Assembly (NCBI GenBank): GCA_050732875.1
Contig: JBOHRQ010000105.1
Location: 1 to 6,523 of the forward strand
DNA length: 6,523 bases
Source of the DNA: DASRVA01 sp050732875
Lineage (GTDB): Bacteria > Gemmatimonadota > Gemmatimonadetes > JACCXV01 > JAHWKZ01
Direction: 5' to 3'
The notes under the pieces were generated by a model. That model was not told the DNA's origin. It saw only the letters and a list, made by a program, of their open reading frames with translations, and made no database searches. This document shows positions 1 through 6,332 of this stretch, one piece after another. The translations under genes were made by a program, and so were the position numbers. Position 1 is the stretch's first letter. The number at the start of each line of letters is the position of its first letter.

Positions 1-1158
1 GTGCTCTCGCGGGACGCCCGGCGCTACTTCGCGTCCCCGTGGGAGGCGCCGGTCGTGGGGGACTGCCGCCTGGAAAAAAAGCGCGATGGACCGGGGCCGG
101 TCCTGGCCGCGGCAGCCCCTACCGGACTGGTCGAGGCCCTATTTCAGGCTGGCACTGCGGTCGGGTGGGAGATCAAAACCGTGGTTCCTGCCCAGTCGGC
201 CTGGGCGGCCATGGCCAACGGGCTTCGCCCGGAGCACGGCGACGATGGGAGCGCCCCGTCACGCGATAGAGACAGCCTGGCCGTCGTGGCCCTGGTGGAA
301 GAGACGATCGAGGTCCTCCAAACGCGTGAAGAAGAGTTGATCGCTACGCGTAGGCTGCCGGCCGAGTGGGACGCTGAACGACTGGCTCGTTTCGTAGCCG
401 AAACCCTGCGTGAGGAGGGTCCCCTTCTTGAAGCGAGGGGGGCACCCACCGGTGTTGAGGAGGAGGTCCAGGCTCCGTCAGTGCCGACGGTTGTCGTGAT
501 CGGCCCGGAGCCGATGCGCGGCAGATTTGCAGAAGCTCTCACGGCTCATGACGTGGATGCCCTGATCACCGCGGATGACGGGTTTCTGGCCAACCCTACC
601 CGCCTGGCCGCAGCCTTCGCTTCCCGGGTGAAAGCCCCCCGGCTCGTTCCGGTCGAGATCCGGGCCGCCATCCGCCGACGTTCGCGAAGGCAGGCCCTCG
701 CCCTGGCCGGCGGCGGAGCGCTGCTCCTGGCCCTGGCGGGCGTGGTCGAGATCTGGGGCCTCCATCGCGAAGTGAACGCGGTCGCCGCCCGTCGCGCCAG
801 CCTCGCAGCGGAGGTGCGCGCGGCTCTTGGGGCGGGAGACTCTCTTGTCTCGGGCATCGAGAAGCTGATCACGCTCGGAGAGCTAGAGCGCGAGACCTCG
901 CGTCTCTCGCTGGCGTTGCCCGAGGTCACGGAACACTTGCCGCGAACGTCCTACCTGGAGTCCTTCACAGCCCGGGCGGATACGCTTCTTCTGACCGGTG
1001 CCGCGGAGCGGGCGGCCGTGGTCTTCGAGGGGCTCCAGAAGTCGCAGGGAATCGAAGCCGTCCAGTCGGAAGGGCCGATCCGTCGCGACGAGGCCGAGGA
1101 AGGTGTCATGCGCGAGTCGTTCACGCTCTCCGCGCGGATCGGGGAGCGAGCGCCTTGA
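1..1158 (+). CDS. gspL: GspL-like T2SS inner-membrane platform protein (PilM/PilN-type), 5' end missing
   Basis: Likely the inner-membrane GspL of a type II secretion system: its cytoplasmic part recruits the ATPase GspE and its periplasmic part pairs with GspM. Visible layout (385 codons here): residues 1-220 look like the later part of a PilM/GspL actin-like cytoplasmic domain, with strands such as VLAAAAP (34-40) and TVVVIG (163-168). A basic stretch (225-230) precedes one membrane segment at about 232-254, then a short helical linker. A PilN/GspL-like periplasmic domain follows at about 300-355, where LPRTSYLESF and DTLLLTGAA are typical. The reading frame is open to the first base, and that base starts a GTG. 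The first residues already look internal to the domain, so the true start is probably upstream, with roughly 100 or more residues missing. The stop overlaps the next start (TTGA). A type IV pilus PilM-PilN fusion is the alternative; the GspM/GspC neighbours favour GspL. Confidence 0.75.
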   Translation: MLSRDARRYFASPWEAPVVGDCRLEKKRDGPGPVLAAAAPTGLVEALFQAGTAVGWEIKTVVPAQSAWAAMANGLRPEHGDDGSAPSRDRDSLAVVALVEETIEVLQTREEELIATRRLPAEWDAERLARFVAETLREEGPLLEARGAPTGVEEEVQAPSVPTVVVIGPEPMRGRFAEALTAHDVDALITADDGFLANPTRLAAAFASRVKAPRLVPVEIRAAIRRRSRRQALALAGGGALLLALAGVVEIWGLHREVNAVAARRASLAAEVRAALGAGDSLVSGIEKLITLGELERETSRLSLALPEVTEHLPRTSYLESFTARADTLLLTGAAERAAVVFEGLQKSQGIEAVQSEGPIRRDEAEEGVMRESFTLSARIGERAP

Positions 1159-1910
1159 AACGACTCGGCCGACCCCGCCTAGAAGGGATCAAGCTCAAGC
1201 CGCGCGACCGCCGGGCGCTGAAGCTTGGCGCGCTCGTCCTGGGACCGGTCCTTTTCTTCACCCATGGGGTGCGTCCCTATCTGGGCGCCCGCGCGGAGCT
1301 AGTGGAGCGGCTCGAGACCGAGCGCGCCTCCTATGAGCGCGAGCTCCGGCTTCTCGCCGACTCGGAGCGGTTTCCCGAGCTCCGCCAACAGGCGGTGAAG
1401 GGTCTCGAGCATGAGACAGGACGGCTGTTCGAGGGCCCGAACGACGCTTCAGCTGGGGCGGCCCTGGCAGCCTTCGTCGAAACGCGCGCCCGGGAGAGCG
1501 AGGTCCATCTCCAGGGCGTTCAGACGCTGGCGACGGACTCGATCGCGGGCGGCCTGATGCGGCTCCGCGTCGAGCTTCAGGGGATGAGCGATCTGGAGGG
1601 AGTTCTGCGGCTCCTGGCCGCGCTCGAGGGCGGAGACAAGCTTATCTCGGTCGAAGAGCTTCGGATCGAGCGGCGGGAGGGGTTCGTAGTGTCGCCGCCC
1701 GCGGTAGCCAGAACCCAGCCTCCCACGGAGTTGGGCCTGGCCGCGACCGTCCCGGGCGGAGCCGACCCCGCCGATCCGGGGCCTGGTCCGGAGGCCGCCT
1801 CCTCAACTCCTACCGTTCTCTCGGTCTCCGCGGTCGTTACGGGCTACACGACCGTCCCTGGCCCGACCGAGGAACCCGTCGGCGAGCCTTTGGCGGCGCG
1901 AGATCGATGA
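1155..1910 (+). CDS. gspM: GspM-like T2SS inner-membrane protein (T2SSM_b type)
   Basis: A 251-residue bitopic inner-membrane protein, read as GspM (PilO homologue), the partner of GspL in the T2SS assembly platform. It has a basic cytoplasmic N-terminus (1-23), one short hydrophobic segment at about 22-37, a charged helical, probably coiled-coil stretch at about 43-100, and a ferredoxin-like periplasmic domain. The domain includes the helix DLEGVLRLLAALE and the strand LISVEELRI (163-171). A Pro/Gly/Ala-rich low-complexity stretch (about 180-219) then separates these from a final strand, VLSVSAVVTGY (221-231), which looks like the closing strand of the same fold. The start is a TTG overlapping the gspL stop; GGAG at 1143-1146 lies eight bases upstream, and the next residues KRLGRPRL give the expected basic N-terminus. 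The stop overlaps the gspC start (ATGA). Assignment rests on fold pattern and neighbours, since GspM proteins are poorly conserved. Confidence 0.75.
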   Translation: MKRLGRPRLEGIKLKPRDRRALKLGALVLGPVLFFTHGVRPYLGARAELVERLETERASYERELRLLADSERFPELRQQAVKGLEHETGRLFEGPNDASAGAALAAFVETRARESEVHLQGVQTLATDSIAGGLMRLRVELQGMSDLEGVLRLLAALEGGDKLISVEELRIERREGFVVSPPAVARTQPPTELGLAATVPGGADPADPGPGPEAASSTPTVLSVSAVVTGYTTVPGPTEEPVGEPLAARDR

Positions 1911-2470
1911 GCCGGCTTCTTTCCCAGCGTGCTCTGAGATGGCTGGCTGGGCCCCAGGGGACAGGGCCATTCGGAGGGTCTCCGATCCTCCCGGCGGCAG
2001 TCTTTCTCGTGGCGGCCTTCCTGATCGCGGCCGGGTCGCTCCGGCGCGCGATCCTCCTCGAGCCCCTGCCGGGTTCCGTGGAGCTCCCGCCTCGGTCGCC
2101 CGTGCGGACGATCGATCCCCGTCCCGAGGTGCCGGGCGAGGTCCTCGTCAACGCGATCCTGAACGACCCCTTCCGCCCCGACCGCCAGGCCTCAACCGAG
2201 CGCTTCGTCCTGCCCGAGAAGCGAGCCGCCCAAGCCGAGGCCGCCCGGGCTGCTGCTGCCGCGCCCGCAGGCCCGCTGAAGCTCCTCGGCACGGTCGTCC
2301 TGCCCGACGGCGGCGCGGCCATGGTGGAGGGCTCGGGCGAGGCCCGGATGGTCGAGGTCGGCCAAAGCTTCCTGGGCCACCGGTTGAAAGACGTCGAACG
2401 GGGCCGTGCGGTCTTCGTCTCGCCGGCCGGCACTGCGGAAGTCCTCGAAGTCGACAAGCGGGAAAGCTGA
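1907..2470 (+). CDS. gspC: GspC-like T2SS periplasmic bridge protein (HR domain only)
   Basis: A 187-residue protein read as GspC (PilP homologue), which links the inner-membrane platform to the periplasmic N0 domain of the secretin. Visible parts: a short basic cytoplasmic N-terminus, one membrane segment at about 27-45 (ILPAAVFLVAAFLIAAG), and a Pro-rich linker containing the motif NDPFRP. An Ala-rich helix follows (about 105-121), then a small all-beta homology-region domain at about 123-183 (LKLLGTVVLPDGGAAMVEG, then VEVGQSFLGHRLKDVE). Classical proteobacterial GspC is longer, with a C-terminal PDZ or coiled-coil domain; this one ends right after the homology region. The ATG overlaps the gspM stop as ATGA, implying translational coupling. 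The gspD start follows two bases after its stop. PilP is the alternative name, but the GspE-side context and single membrane anchor (PilP is usually a lipoprotein) favour GspC. Confidence 0.75.
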   Translation: MSRLLSQRALRWLAGPQGTGPFGGSPILPAAVFLVAAFLIAAGSLRRAILLEPLPGSVELPPRSPVRTIDPRPEVPGEVLVNAILNDPFRPDRQASTERFVLPEKRAAQAEAARAAAAAPAGPLKLLGTVVLPDGGAAMVEGSGEARMVEVGQSFLGHRLKDVERGRAVFVSPAGTAEVLEVDKRES

Positions 2471-2472
2471 CC

Positions 2473-4047
2473 ATGAGGGCCTTCGTCGTGATCCTCATGA
2501 TCGCGAGCTTGCCGGGGATCTCCGCGGGCCAGGAAGTCCGTGCGACCGAGGCCGGCGTCTACTTGGACTTCCAGGACACCGACCTCCGGCTCGTCATCAC
2601 CGCGCTCTCGGAGGCCGGGAACCTGAACGTCGTCTACTCGGATCTTCCGCCTCGCAAGGTGACGCTCCGGACGGCCCAGCCCGTGGCGCGCGAGAACATC
2701 CTGGGCCTCCTCCGGAGCCTGGCCGAGTCGAACGACCTCCTCCTGATCGAGGAGGAGGCGGGGCTGATCCGGATCGAGAGCCTGGGTCCGGCCGCACCGG
2801 GTGGCGCCGCTGGGGTCGCTGCCGGCGAGGAGGCGGACCTCCGGATCTTCGTCTATCGGCTCAAGCACGCGCGCGCCCCGCAGCTCGCGGCGACCCTCCA
2901 ATCCCTGTTCGGCGGAACCCCCTCCCGCGGACGGGAGGAGCGCGGCCGCCGGCGGACCTTGTCGGAGACCCTCCGCGAGCAGCGGATCCCGCGCGTGGCG
3001 CCAGACAGCGAGCCCGACGTCACGGTCGAGGTCGGCCCGGCCGCCCCGGCGGGGCTCCCGGGGCAGCTCTCGGGCGAGATCCAGATCGTCCCGGACGAGC
3101 TCACCAACTCGCTCCTCGTCCGCTCCAACTCCGCCGACTGGGAAATCATCCAGCAGACGATCGAGGCGCTGGATCTCAGGCCCCTTCAGGTGCTGATCGA
3201 GGTCCTGATCGCCGAGGTCCGGCGCGACAAGGCCCTCGAGCTCGGGATCGGGGGCGAGATCCACCGCGCGGACGAGGACACCGAGATCACGGGAACGCTC
3301 GTCTCGAAAACGGTCGGGGACCTGGTGCTCGAAGTCATGGAGCTGGGCCACTTCGATGTCGAGGCGACGCTGAACGCGCTCGCCTCGAGCGGCCGGGTCC
3401 GGATCCTCTCCCGGCCGGTGATCCTCGCCCAGAACAACCAGGAGGCCCGGATCCTTGTCGGCTCGGAGCGGCCGTTCATCCAGGTCTCCCGCTCCCTGCC
3501 GACCGACGAGGCGGTGCGCGACCAGGTGGTCCAGTTCCGCGATGTCGGCACCTCGCTCACCATCGTCCCCACGATCAACAGCGACGGCTATGTCAACCTG
3601 GAGGTCGTCCAGGAGGTCTCGACGGCGACCAGTGAGGTCCAGTTCGGGGCGCCCGTGATCTCGACCCGCGAGGCGGCCACGCATCTGTTCGTTCATGACG
3701 GGCAGACGGTCGTGATCGGCGGCCTGATCGAGAACCAGGAGACTAGGAACCGAAGCGGGATCCCGCTGCTCAAGGACATTCCGCTCCTGGGCTACCTGTT
3801 CGGCACGACGCGGCACGAGGTCCTGCGGAACGAGCTGTTCGTATTCCTGACCCCCCACGTCATCCAGAACGACGCCGACGCCGAGCGGCTGCGCGAGGGC
3901 GTGGAGGGTGGAGTCGACCACCTCGATGGCGTGCTCGATGAGACCGGACCGTTGATCCCGCCTAGGGAGGAGATTTCGGTCCCGATTGTTCCGCGACAGA
4001 TCCTTCCGCGGGGCGACGAGGATCCCTCCCAGGGACCGTCGTCATGA
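2473..4047 (+). CDS. gspD: GspD secretin, short form (outer-membrane T2SS channel)
   Basis: A 524-residue secretin subunit forming the multimeric outer-membrane gate of the T2SS. Domains: a signal peptide (1 to about 19, ending ISAG before QEV); an N0 domain (about 29-103, starting VYLDFQDTDLRLVI); a Gly/Ala-rich linker (105-121); one KH-like N domain (about 123-236) interrupted by a charged low-complexity stretch (about 146-200) and closing with IQIVPDELTNSLLV; and the secretin core (about 240-467). The core carries LIEVLIAEV, the barrel segment VQFRDVGTSLTIVPTI, VVIGGL, and the near-universal IPLLKDIPLLGYLFG, ending in LFVFLTPHVI. A 57-residue tail follows. Family members often have N0-N1-N2-N3 and about 600-700 residues; here only N0 and an N3-like domain are apparent. 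The frame is open well upstream, inside gspC, but the ATG at 2473 gives a proper signal peptide and has GGGAAAG at 2460-2466 as a ribosome binding site. The stop overlaps the gspE start (ATGA). Confidence 0.93.
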   Translation: MRAFVVILMIASLPGISAGQEVRATEAGVYLDFQDTDLRLVITALSEAGNLNVVYSDLPPRKVTLRTAQPVARENILGLLRSLAESNDLLLIEEEAGLIRIESLGPAAPGGAAGVAAGEEADLRIFVYRLKHARAPQLAATLQSLFGGTPSRGREERGRRRTLSETLREQRIPRVAPDSEPDVTVEVGPAAPAGLPGQLSGEIQIVPDELTNSLLVRSNSADWEIIQQTIEALDLRPLQVLIEVLIAEVRRDKALELGIGGEIHRADEDTEITGTLVSKTVGDLVLEVMELGHFDVEATLNALASSGRVRILSRPVILAQNNQEARILVGSERPFIQVSRSLPTDEAVRDQVVQFRDVGTSLTIVPTINSDGYVNLEVVQEVSTATSEVQFGAPVISTREAATHLFVHDGQTVVIGGLIENQETRNRSGIPLLKDIPLLGYLFGTTRHEVLRNELFVFLTPHVIQNDADAERLREGVEGGVDHLDGVLDETGPLIPPREEISVPIVPRQILPRGDEDPSQGPSS

Positions 4048-5570
4048 CATCGACGACCGCGTCGGCTGCCGCCTCCGACAGTCCCGACCTGCGTTCGCTC
4101 GCAGCGCTCTCGGACGCCTACCCGGCCGAATACCTGGACTACTACGCCGTTCTGCCGCTGGTGGTCACGGACGGTCGACTTCGGGTCGCGACCTGGGTCG
4201 ACGACGTAGACCCGCAAGCCCTGGACGACCTCAGACTCGCCTTCCAGGCCGAGCCCGAGCTCGTGCGACTCCCGGAGCAGGATGTCCGGGCTGCGATCCA
4301 GCGGGTCTACGGCTGTGGATCGACTGCCGAGGCCCTGGTCGCTGATCTGGACGCCGGGGAGGCGGTCATCGTTGGCGAAGAGATCCCGCTGGACGACCTT
4401 CGCAGCCAGGCCAACGAGGCGCCGGTCGTCCGGCTCGTCAACCTGCTCATTCTCGAAGCTATGGAGGCCCGCGCCTCGGACGTTCATCTGGAGGGGCACG
4501 CACGGGGGCTCGCAGTCCGCTATCGGGTGGACGGCATTCTGCAGGAGGCGCCCACGCCGCCCGCCCATCTGGGGGCGGCGGTCGTCTCTCGGATCAAGAT
4601 CATGGCCGAGCTCGATATCGCCGAGCGGCGGGTGCCGCAGGACGGCCGGATCCGGCTCCGCCTTCGGGACCGGGAAGTTGATGTCCGTGTCTCGGTCGTG
4701 CCCACGCTCCACGGGGAGAGCGTAGTCCTCCGCATCCTTGACCGCGAGCGGGGCCGCGTGGCGCTCGAGGGCCTGGGCATGGGTAGCGAGACGCTGGTCC
4801 GGTTCGTCGAAGCCATCGGAAAACCCCAGGGGATCGTCCTCGCCACAGGCCCGACCGGGAGCGGCAAGACGACTACCCTCTACGCCGCGCTCGAACGGCT
4901 CCGGACGGGTCGCGAGAAGATCCTCACGGTCGAGGATCCGATCGAGTACGAGCTCACCGGCGTCGCCCAGATGCCGGTCAACCGCAAGGTCGGGGTCACG
5001 TTCGCGACCGCGCTCCGAGCGCTCCTGCGCCAGGATCCCGACATCCTCCTGGTCGGCGAGATCCGTGACGGCGAAACGGCTGAGATCGCGACCCACGCCG
5101 CTCTGACCGGCCACCTGGTCCTCTCGACCCTCCACACCAACGATGCAACGAGCGCGGTAACCCGCTTGGTCGACCTGGGCGTGGCCGACTACCTGGTGGC
5201 GAGCACGGTGGAGTGCGTGCTGGCCCAGCGCCTCGTCCGTTGCGTCTGCGAGGTGTGCGCCCTGAAGGTGCCGATCGAGGAAGGGTGGTCGGCGGCGCTC
5301 GGCGACCCGCCGGCCGGGCTCGAGACGGTCGCCCGCGGCGCCGGCTGTGACGACTGCCGGGGCACCGGCTACCGCGGCCGGATCGGGATCTTCGAGCTCC
5401 TGGTGTTCGACGACGACCTCAGGGAAGCTCTGCGCGATCGACCCGACGCCCGCTATCTCCGCCGCCTGGCGGTCGAGAAGGGACTGCGAACCCTGCGCGA
5501 CGACGGAATACGCCAGATCGTCCACGGCGTCACGACGGCGGAAGAGGTCCTGCGGGTGACGCTGGGATGA
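4044..5570 (+). CDS. gspE: GspE, T2SS assembly ATPase
   Basis: A 508-residue cytoplasmic hexameric ATPase that powers pseudopilus assembly and is docked to the membrane by GspL. It has an N-terminal T2SSE_N-like domain (about 15-95), a linker, the N2-type domain (from about 130, with RLVNLLILEAMEARASDVHL and YRVDGIL), then the RecA-like motor. Motor motifs: Walker A GPTGSGKTT at 269-277 (K275), Asp box VEDPIEYE with E297 and D298, Walker B LLVGEIRD with E339, and His box TGHLVLSTLHTND with H357. A zinc-binding tetracysteine follows with classic spacing: C402-x2-C405, 29 residues, C435-x2-C438, then GTGYRGRIGIFELL. The length matches Vibrio-type EpsE (about 500). AGGGA at 4031-4035 serves as ribosome binding site eight bases before the ATG, which overlaps the gspD stop. 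No motif residue is missing, so it should be an active motor. PilB is the main alternative; context argues for GspE. No gspF follows. Confidence 0.95.
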   Translation: MTSTTASAAASDSPDLRSLAALSDAYPAEYLDYYAVLPLVVTDGRLRVATWVDDVDPQALDDLRLAFQAEPELVRLPEQDVRAAIQRVYGCGSTAEALVADLDAGEAVIVGEEIPLDDLRSQANEAPVVRLVNLLILEAMEARASDVHLEGHARGLAVRYRVDGILQEAPTPPAHLGAAVVSRIKIMAELDIAERRVPQDGRIRLRLRDREVDVRVSVVPTLHGESVVLRILDRERGRVALEGLGMGSETLVRFVEAIGKPQGIVLATGPTGSGKTTTLYAALERLRTGREKILTVEDPIEYELTGVAQMPVNRKVGVTFATALRALLRQDPDILLVGEIRDGETAEIATHAALTGHLVLSTLHTNDATSAVTRLVDLGVADYLVASTVECVLAQRLVRCVCEVCALKVPIEEGWSAALGDPPAGLETVARGAGCDDCRGTGYRGRIGIFELLVFDDDLREALRDRPDARYLRRLAVEKGLRTLRDDGIRQIVHGVTTAEEVLRVTLG

Positions 5571-5601
5571 CCGCTTTCCAATACTGGAGAGTTGAGGTGT
5601 T

Positions 5602-5892
5602 TTACCGACGGTCGCGCCAGTACCCTGGCTTTCGGCTGTGATGGGCCACGGCGACCACGAGGGCCTGATCACCCTGTGCTTCGTAGATCAAGCTGAAAGG
5701 AAACCGTCTCAGAAGTACGCGGCGCGTGTTACCTTCGAGAGGAAGTCCTGCACGAGGATTGGCGGTAATGTTCCCAACGGCGCGTTCGATCTCGTCGATA
5801 AAATCTGCGCCGAGCCCTGGGGTCCGAGCCTCATAGAAGTCCACCGCTTCCAGAAACTCCAAACGTGCGGGCGTGAGCCAGCGGACATACAT
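5602..5892 (-). CDS. RelE/ParE family toxin of a type II toxin-antitoxin module
   Basis: A 96-residue protein of the ParE/RelE superfamily; members either cleave mRNA at the ribosome or inhibit gyrase, and sequence alone does not decide which. Layout fits the fold: a first strand VRWLTPA (3-9), two long helices (about 10-44, including EAVDFYEAR and GADFIDEIERAV), the turn ANPRAGLPLEG, then three strands ending in the characteristic block RRVLLRRFPFSLIYEA (57-72) and VVAVAHHSRKPGYW (79-92). I chose the ATG at 5892-5890 because it overlaps the antitoxin stop as TGATG. A TTG one codon earlier is also in frame but is a worse start and adds only one residue. The toxin follows the antitoxin, the usual order for this pairing. 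It is convergent with gspE, with 31 bases between the two stop codons. No inactivating change is apparent. Confidence 0.9.
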   Translation of the reverse strand: MYVRWLTPARLEFLEAVDFYEARTPGLGADFIDEIERAVGNITANPRAGLPLEGNTRRVLLRRFPFSLIYEAQGDQALVVAVAHHSRKPGYWRDRR

Positions 5893-6116
5893 CAAGCAAG
5901 GCGATTGCGTGCCTCGTTGATGACCTCATCGGCCGGTATGGAGTCGATCTCCCCGGCCCGGTAGCTCTCCAATCGGCGACGCACCTCCAAGGCCCAGGCC
6001 TGTTCGATCTCCGTTTCCTCGTCCAGGCTCGCGATCAGCCGCTCGGCCAAGCGAGCGCGTTCGCTCACTGGAAGCGACAGTGCCGCCGCCTCGAGTTCCT
6101 CTGCAGCAGAAAACAT
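5892..6116 (-). CDS. Addiction-module antitoxin (TIGR02574 / PF09720 type)
   Basis: A 74-residue acidic, helical protein matching the small addiction-module component family that partners ParE/RelE toxins. It neutralises the toxin by binding it and is normally degraded faster. Visible features: an N-terminal helical region with EELEAAALSLPVSERARLAERLIASL (6-31 in overview), an acidic turn DEETEIEQAW, and a C-terminal toxin-binding part with RRRLESYRAGEIDSIPADEV (46-65) ending in ARNRLA. The reading frame is open to a possible start at 6191, but I chose the ATG at 6116-6114. It begins MFSAAEELE as in the family, and GGAGG at 6130-6126 sits nine bases upstream. The 25 residues a longer start would add are Cys-rich and unlike the family. 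Its TGA overlaps the toxin ATG by one base, indicating coupled translation. Confidence 0.88.
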   Translation of the reverse strand: MFSAAEELEAAALSLPVSERARLAERLIASLDEETEIEQAWALEVRRRLESYRAGEIDSIPADEVINEARNRLA

Positions 6117-6125
6117 GAAGCATTT

Positions 6126-6133
6126 CCTCCCCT
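6126..6133 (-). promoter_or_regulatory. Ribosome binding site deciding the antitoxin start
   Basis: On the minus strand this reads AGGGGAGG, a near-ideal Shine-Dalgarno sequence, with its GGAGG core ending nine bases before the ATG at 6116. It is the strongest such site in the window. It also lies inside the longer alternative frame, which argues that the 74-residue antitoxin is the real product. Confidence 0.75.
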
Positions 6134-6147
6134 CGAGATTCGTCTCA

Positions 6148-6164
6148 AGTATAAAGCATTGCTT
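6148..6164 (-). promoter_or_regulatory. Candidate promoter -10 box with adjacent palindrome, toxin-antitoxin operon
   Basis: On the minus strand TATACT (6153-6148) matches a sigma-70 -10 box at five of six positions and lies about 32 bases upstream of the antitoxin ATG. Immediately upstream, at 6164-6154, is the perfect inverted repeat AAGCA-A-TGCTT (11 bases), inside what would be the promoter spacer. The -35 position (6176-6171, TGCGCG on this strand) does not resemble TTGACA. Toxin-antitoxin operons are usually autorepressed through such palindromes, so an operator role is plausible but inferred. The region is visibly more AT-rich than its surroundings. Confidence 0.4.
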
Positions 6165-6238
6165 CGTGGGCGCGCACCTCGGGCACCTCATGGTGGAACC
6201 GGGGGGTTGGCCTTCTCATGCTGCAGCTTTCTCGCTTA

Positions 6239-6260
6239 GCGGTGGTTTGAGGCCCACCGC
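6239..6260. repeat. Perfect 7-bp inverted repeat (stem-loop)
   Basis: GCGGTGG (6239-6245) and CCACCGC (6254-6260) are exact reverse complements separated by eight bases. No T-run follows on either strand, so this is not a standard intrinsic terminator. It lies between the divergent antitoxin gene and the DUF433 frame, about 70 bases before the DUF433 domain. It could be an operator, an RNA hairpin in the DUF433 leader, or chance in GC-rich DNA. Confidence 0.5.
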
Positions 6261-6332
6261 AAGAACCCGGCAGCCGCGATCCTCTGGGAGGCGCTTCGGC
6301 AGGAACTCCACCGGGCGAGCCGAGCGTCCTCT

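Noticed and set aside
74..80. Run of seven A in gspL as a possible slippage site
   Set aside because: The frame continues without a break into well-formed membrane and periplasmic domains, so nothing suggests programmed or accidental frameshifting here.
1939..2472. 5' extension of the gspD frame inside gspC
   Set aside because: The extension is Arg/Pro-rich, overlaps gspC throughout, and would remove the clear signal peptide that starts at 2473.
1837..3921. 694-codon minus-strand open frame opposite gspC/gspD
   Set aside because: It lies wholly antisense to clearly recognisable secretion genes; long antisense frames are expected in GC-rich coding DNA. The product is dominated by Arg, Asp, Leu and Gly with no domain I recognise.
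5577..5631. Possible terminator hairpins between gspE and the toxin gene (TCCA/TGGA and CCAG/CTGG)
   Set aside because: Only 4-bp stems and no proper T-run; too weak to call a terminator.
3792..5672. 626-codon minus-strand open frame opposite gspE
   Set aside because: Antisense shadow of a gene with complete ATPase motifs; no recognisable domains, and it would also run into the toxin gene's region.
6117..6191. N-terminal extension of the antitoxin to a start at 6191
   Set aside because: The added residues include several cysteines unlike the family, while an excellent ribosome binding site and a family-like start exist at 6116.
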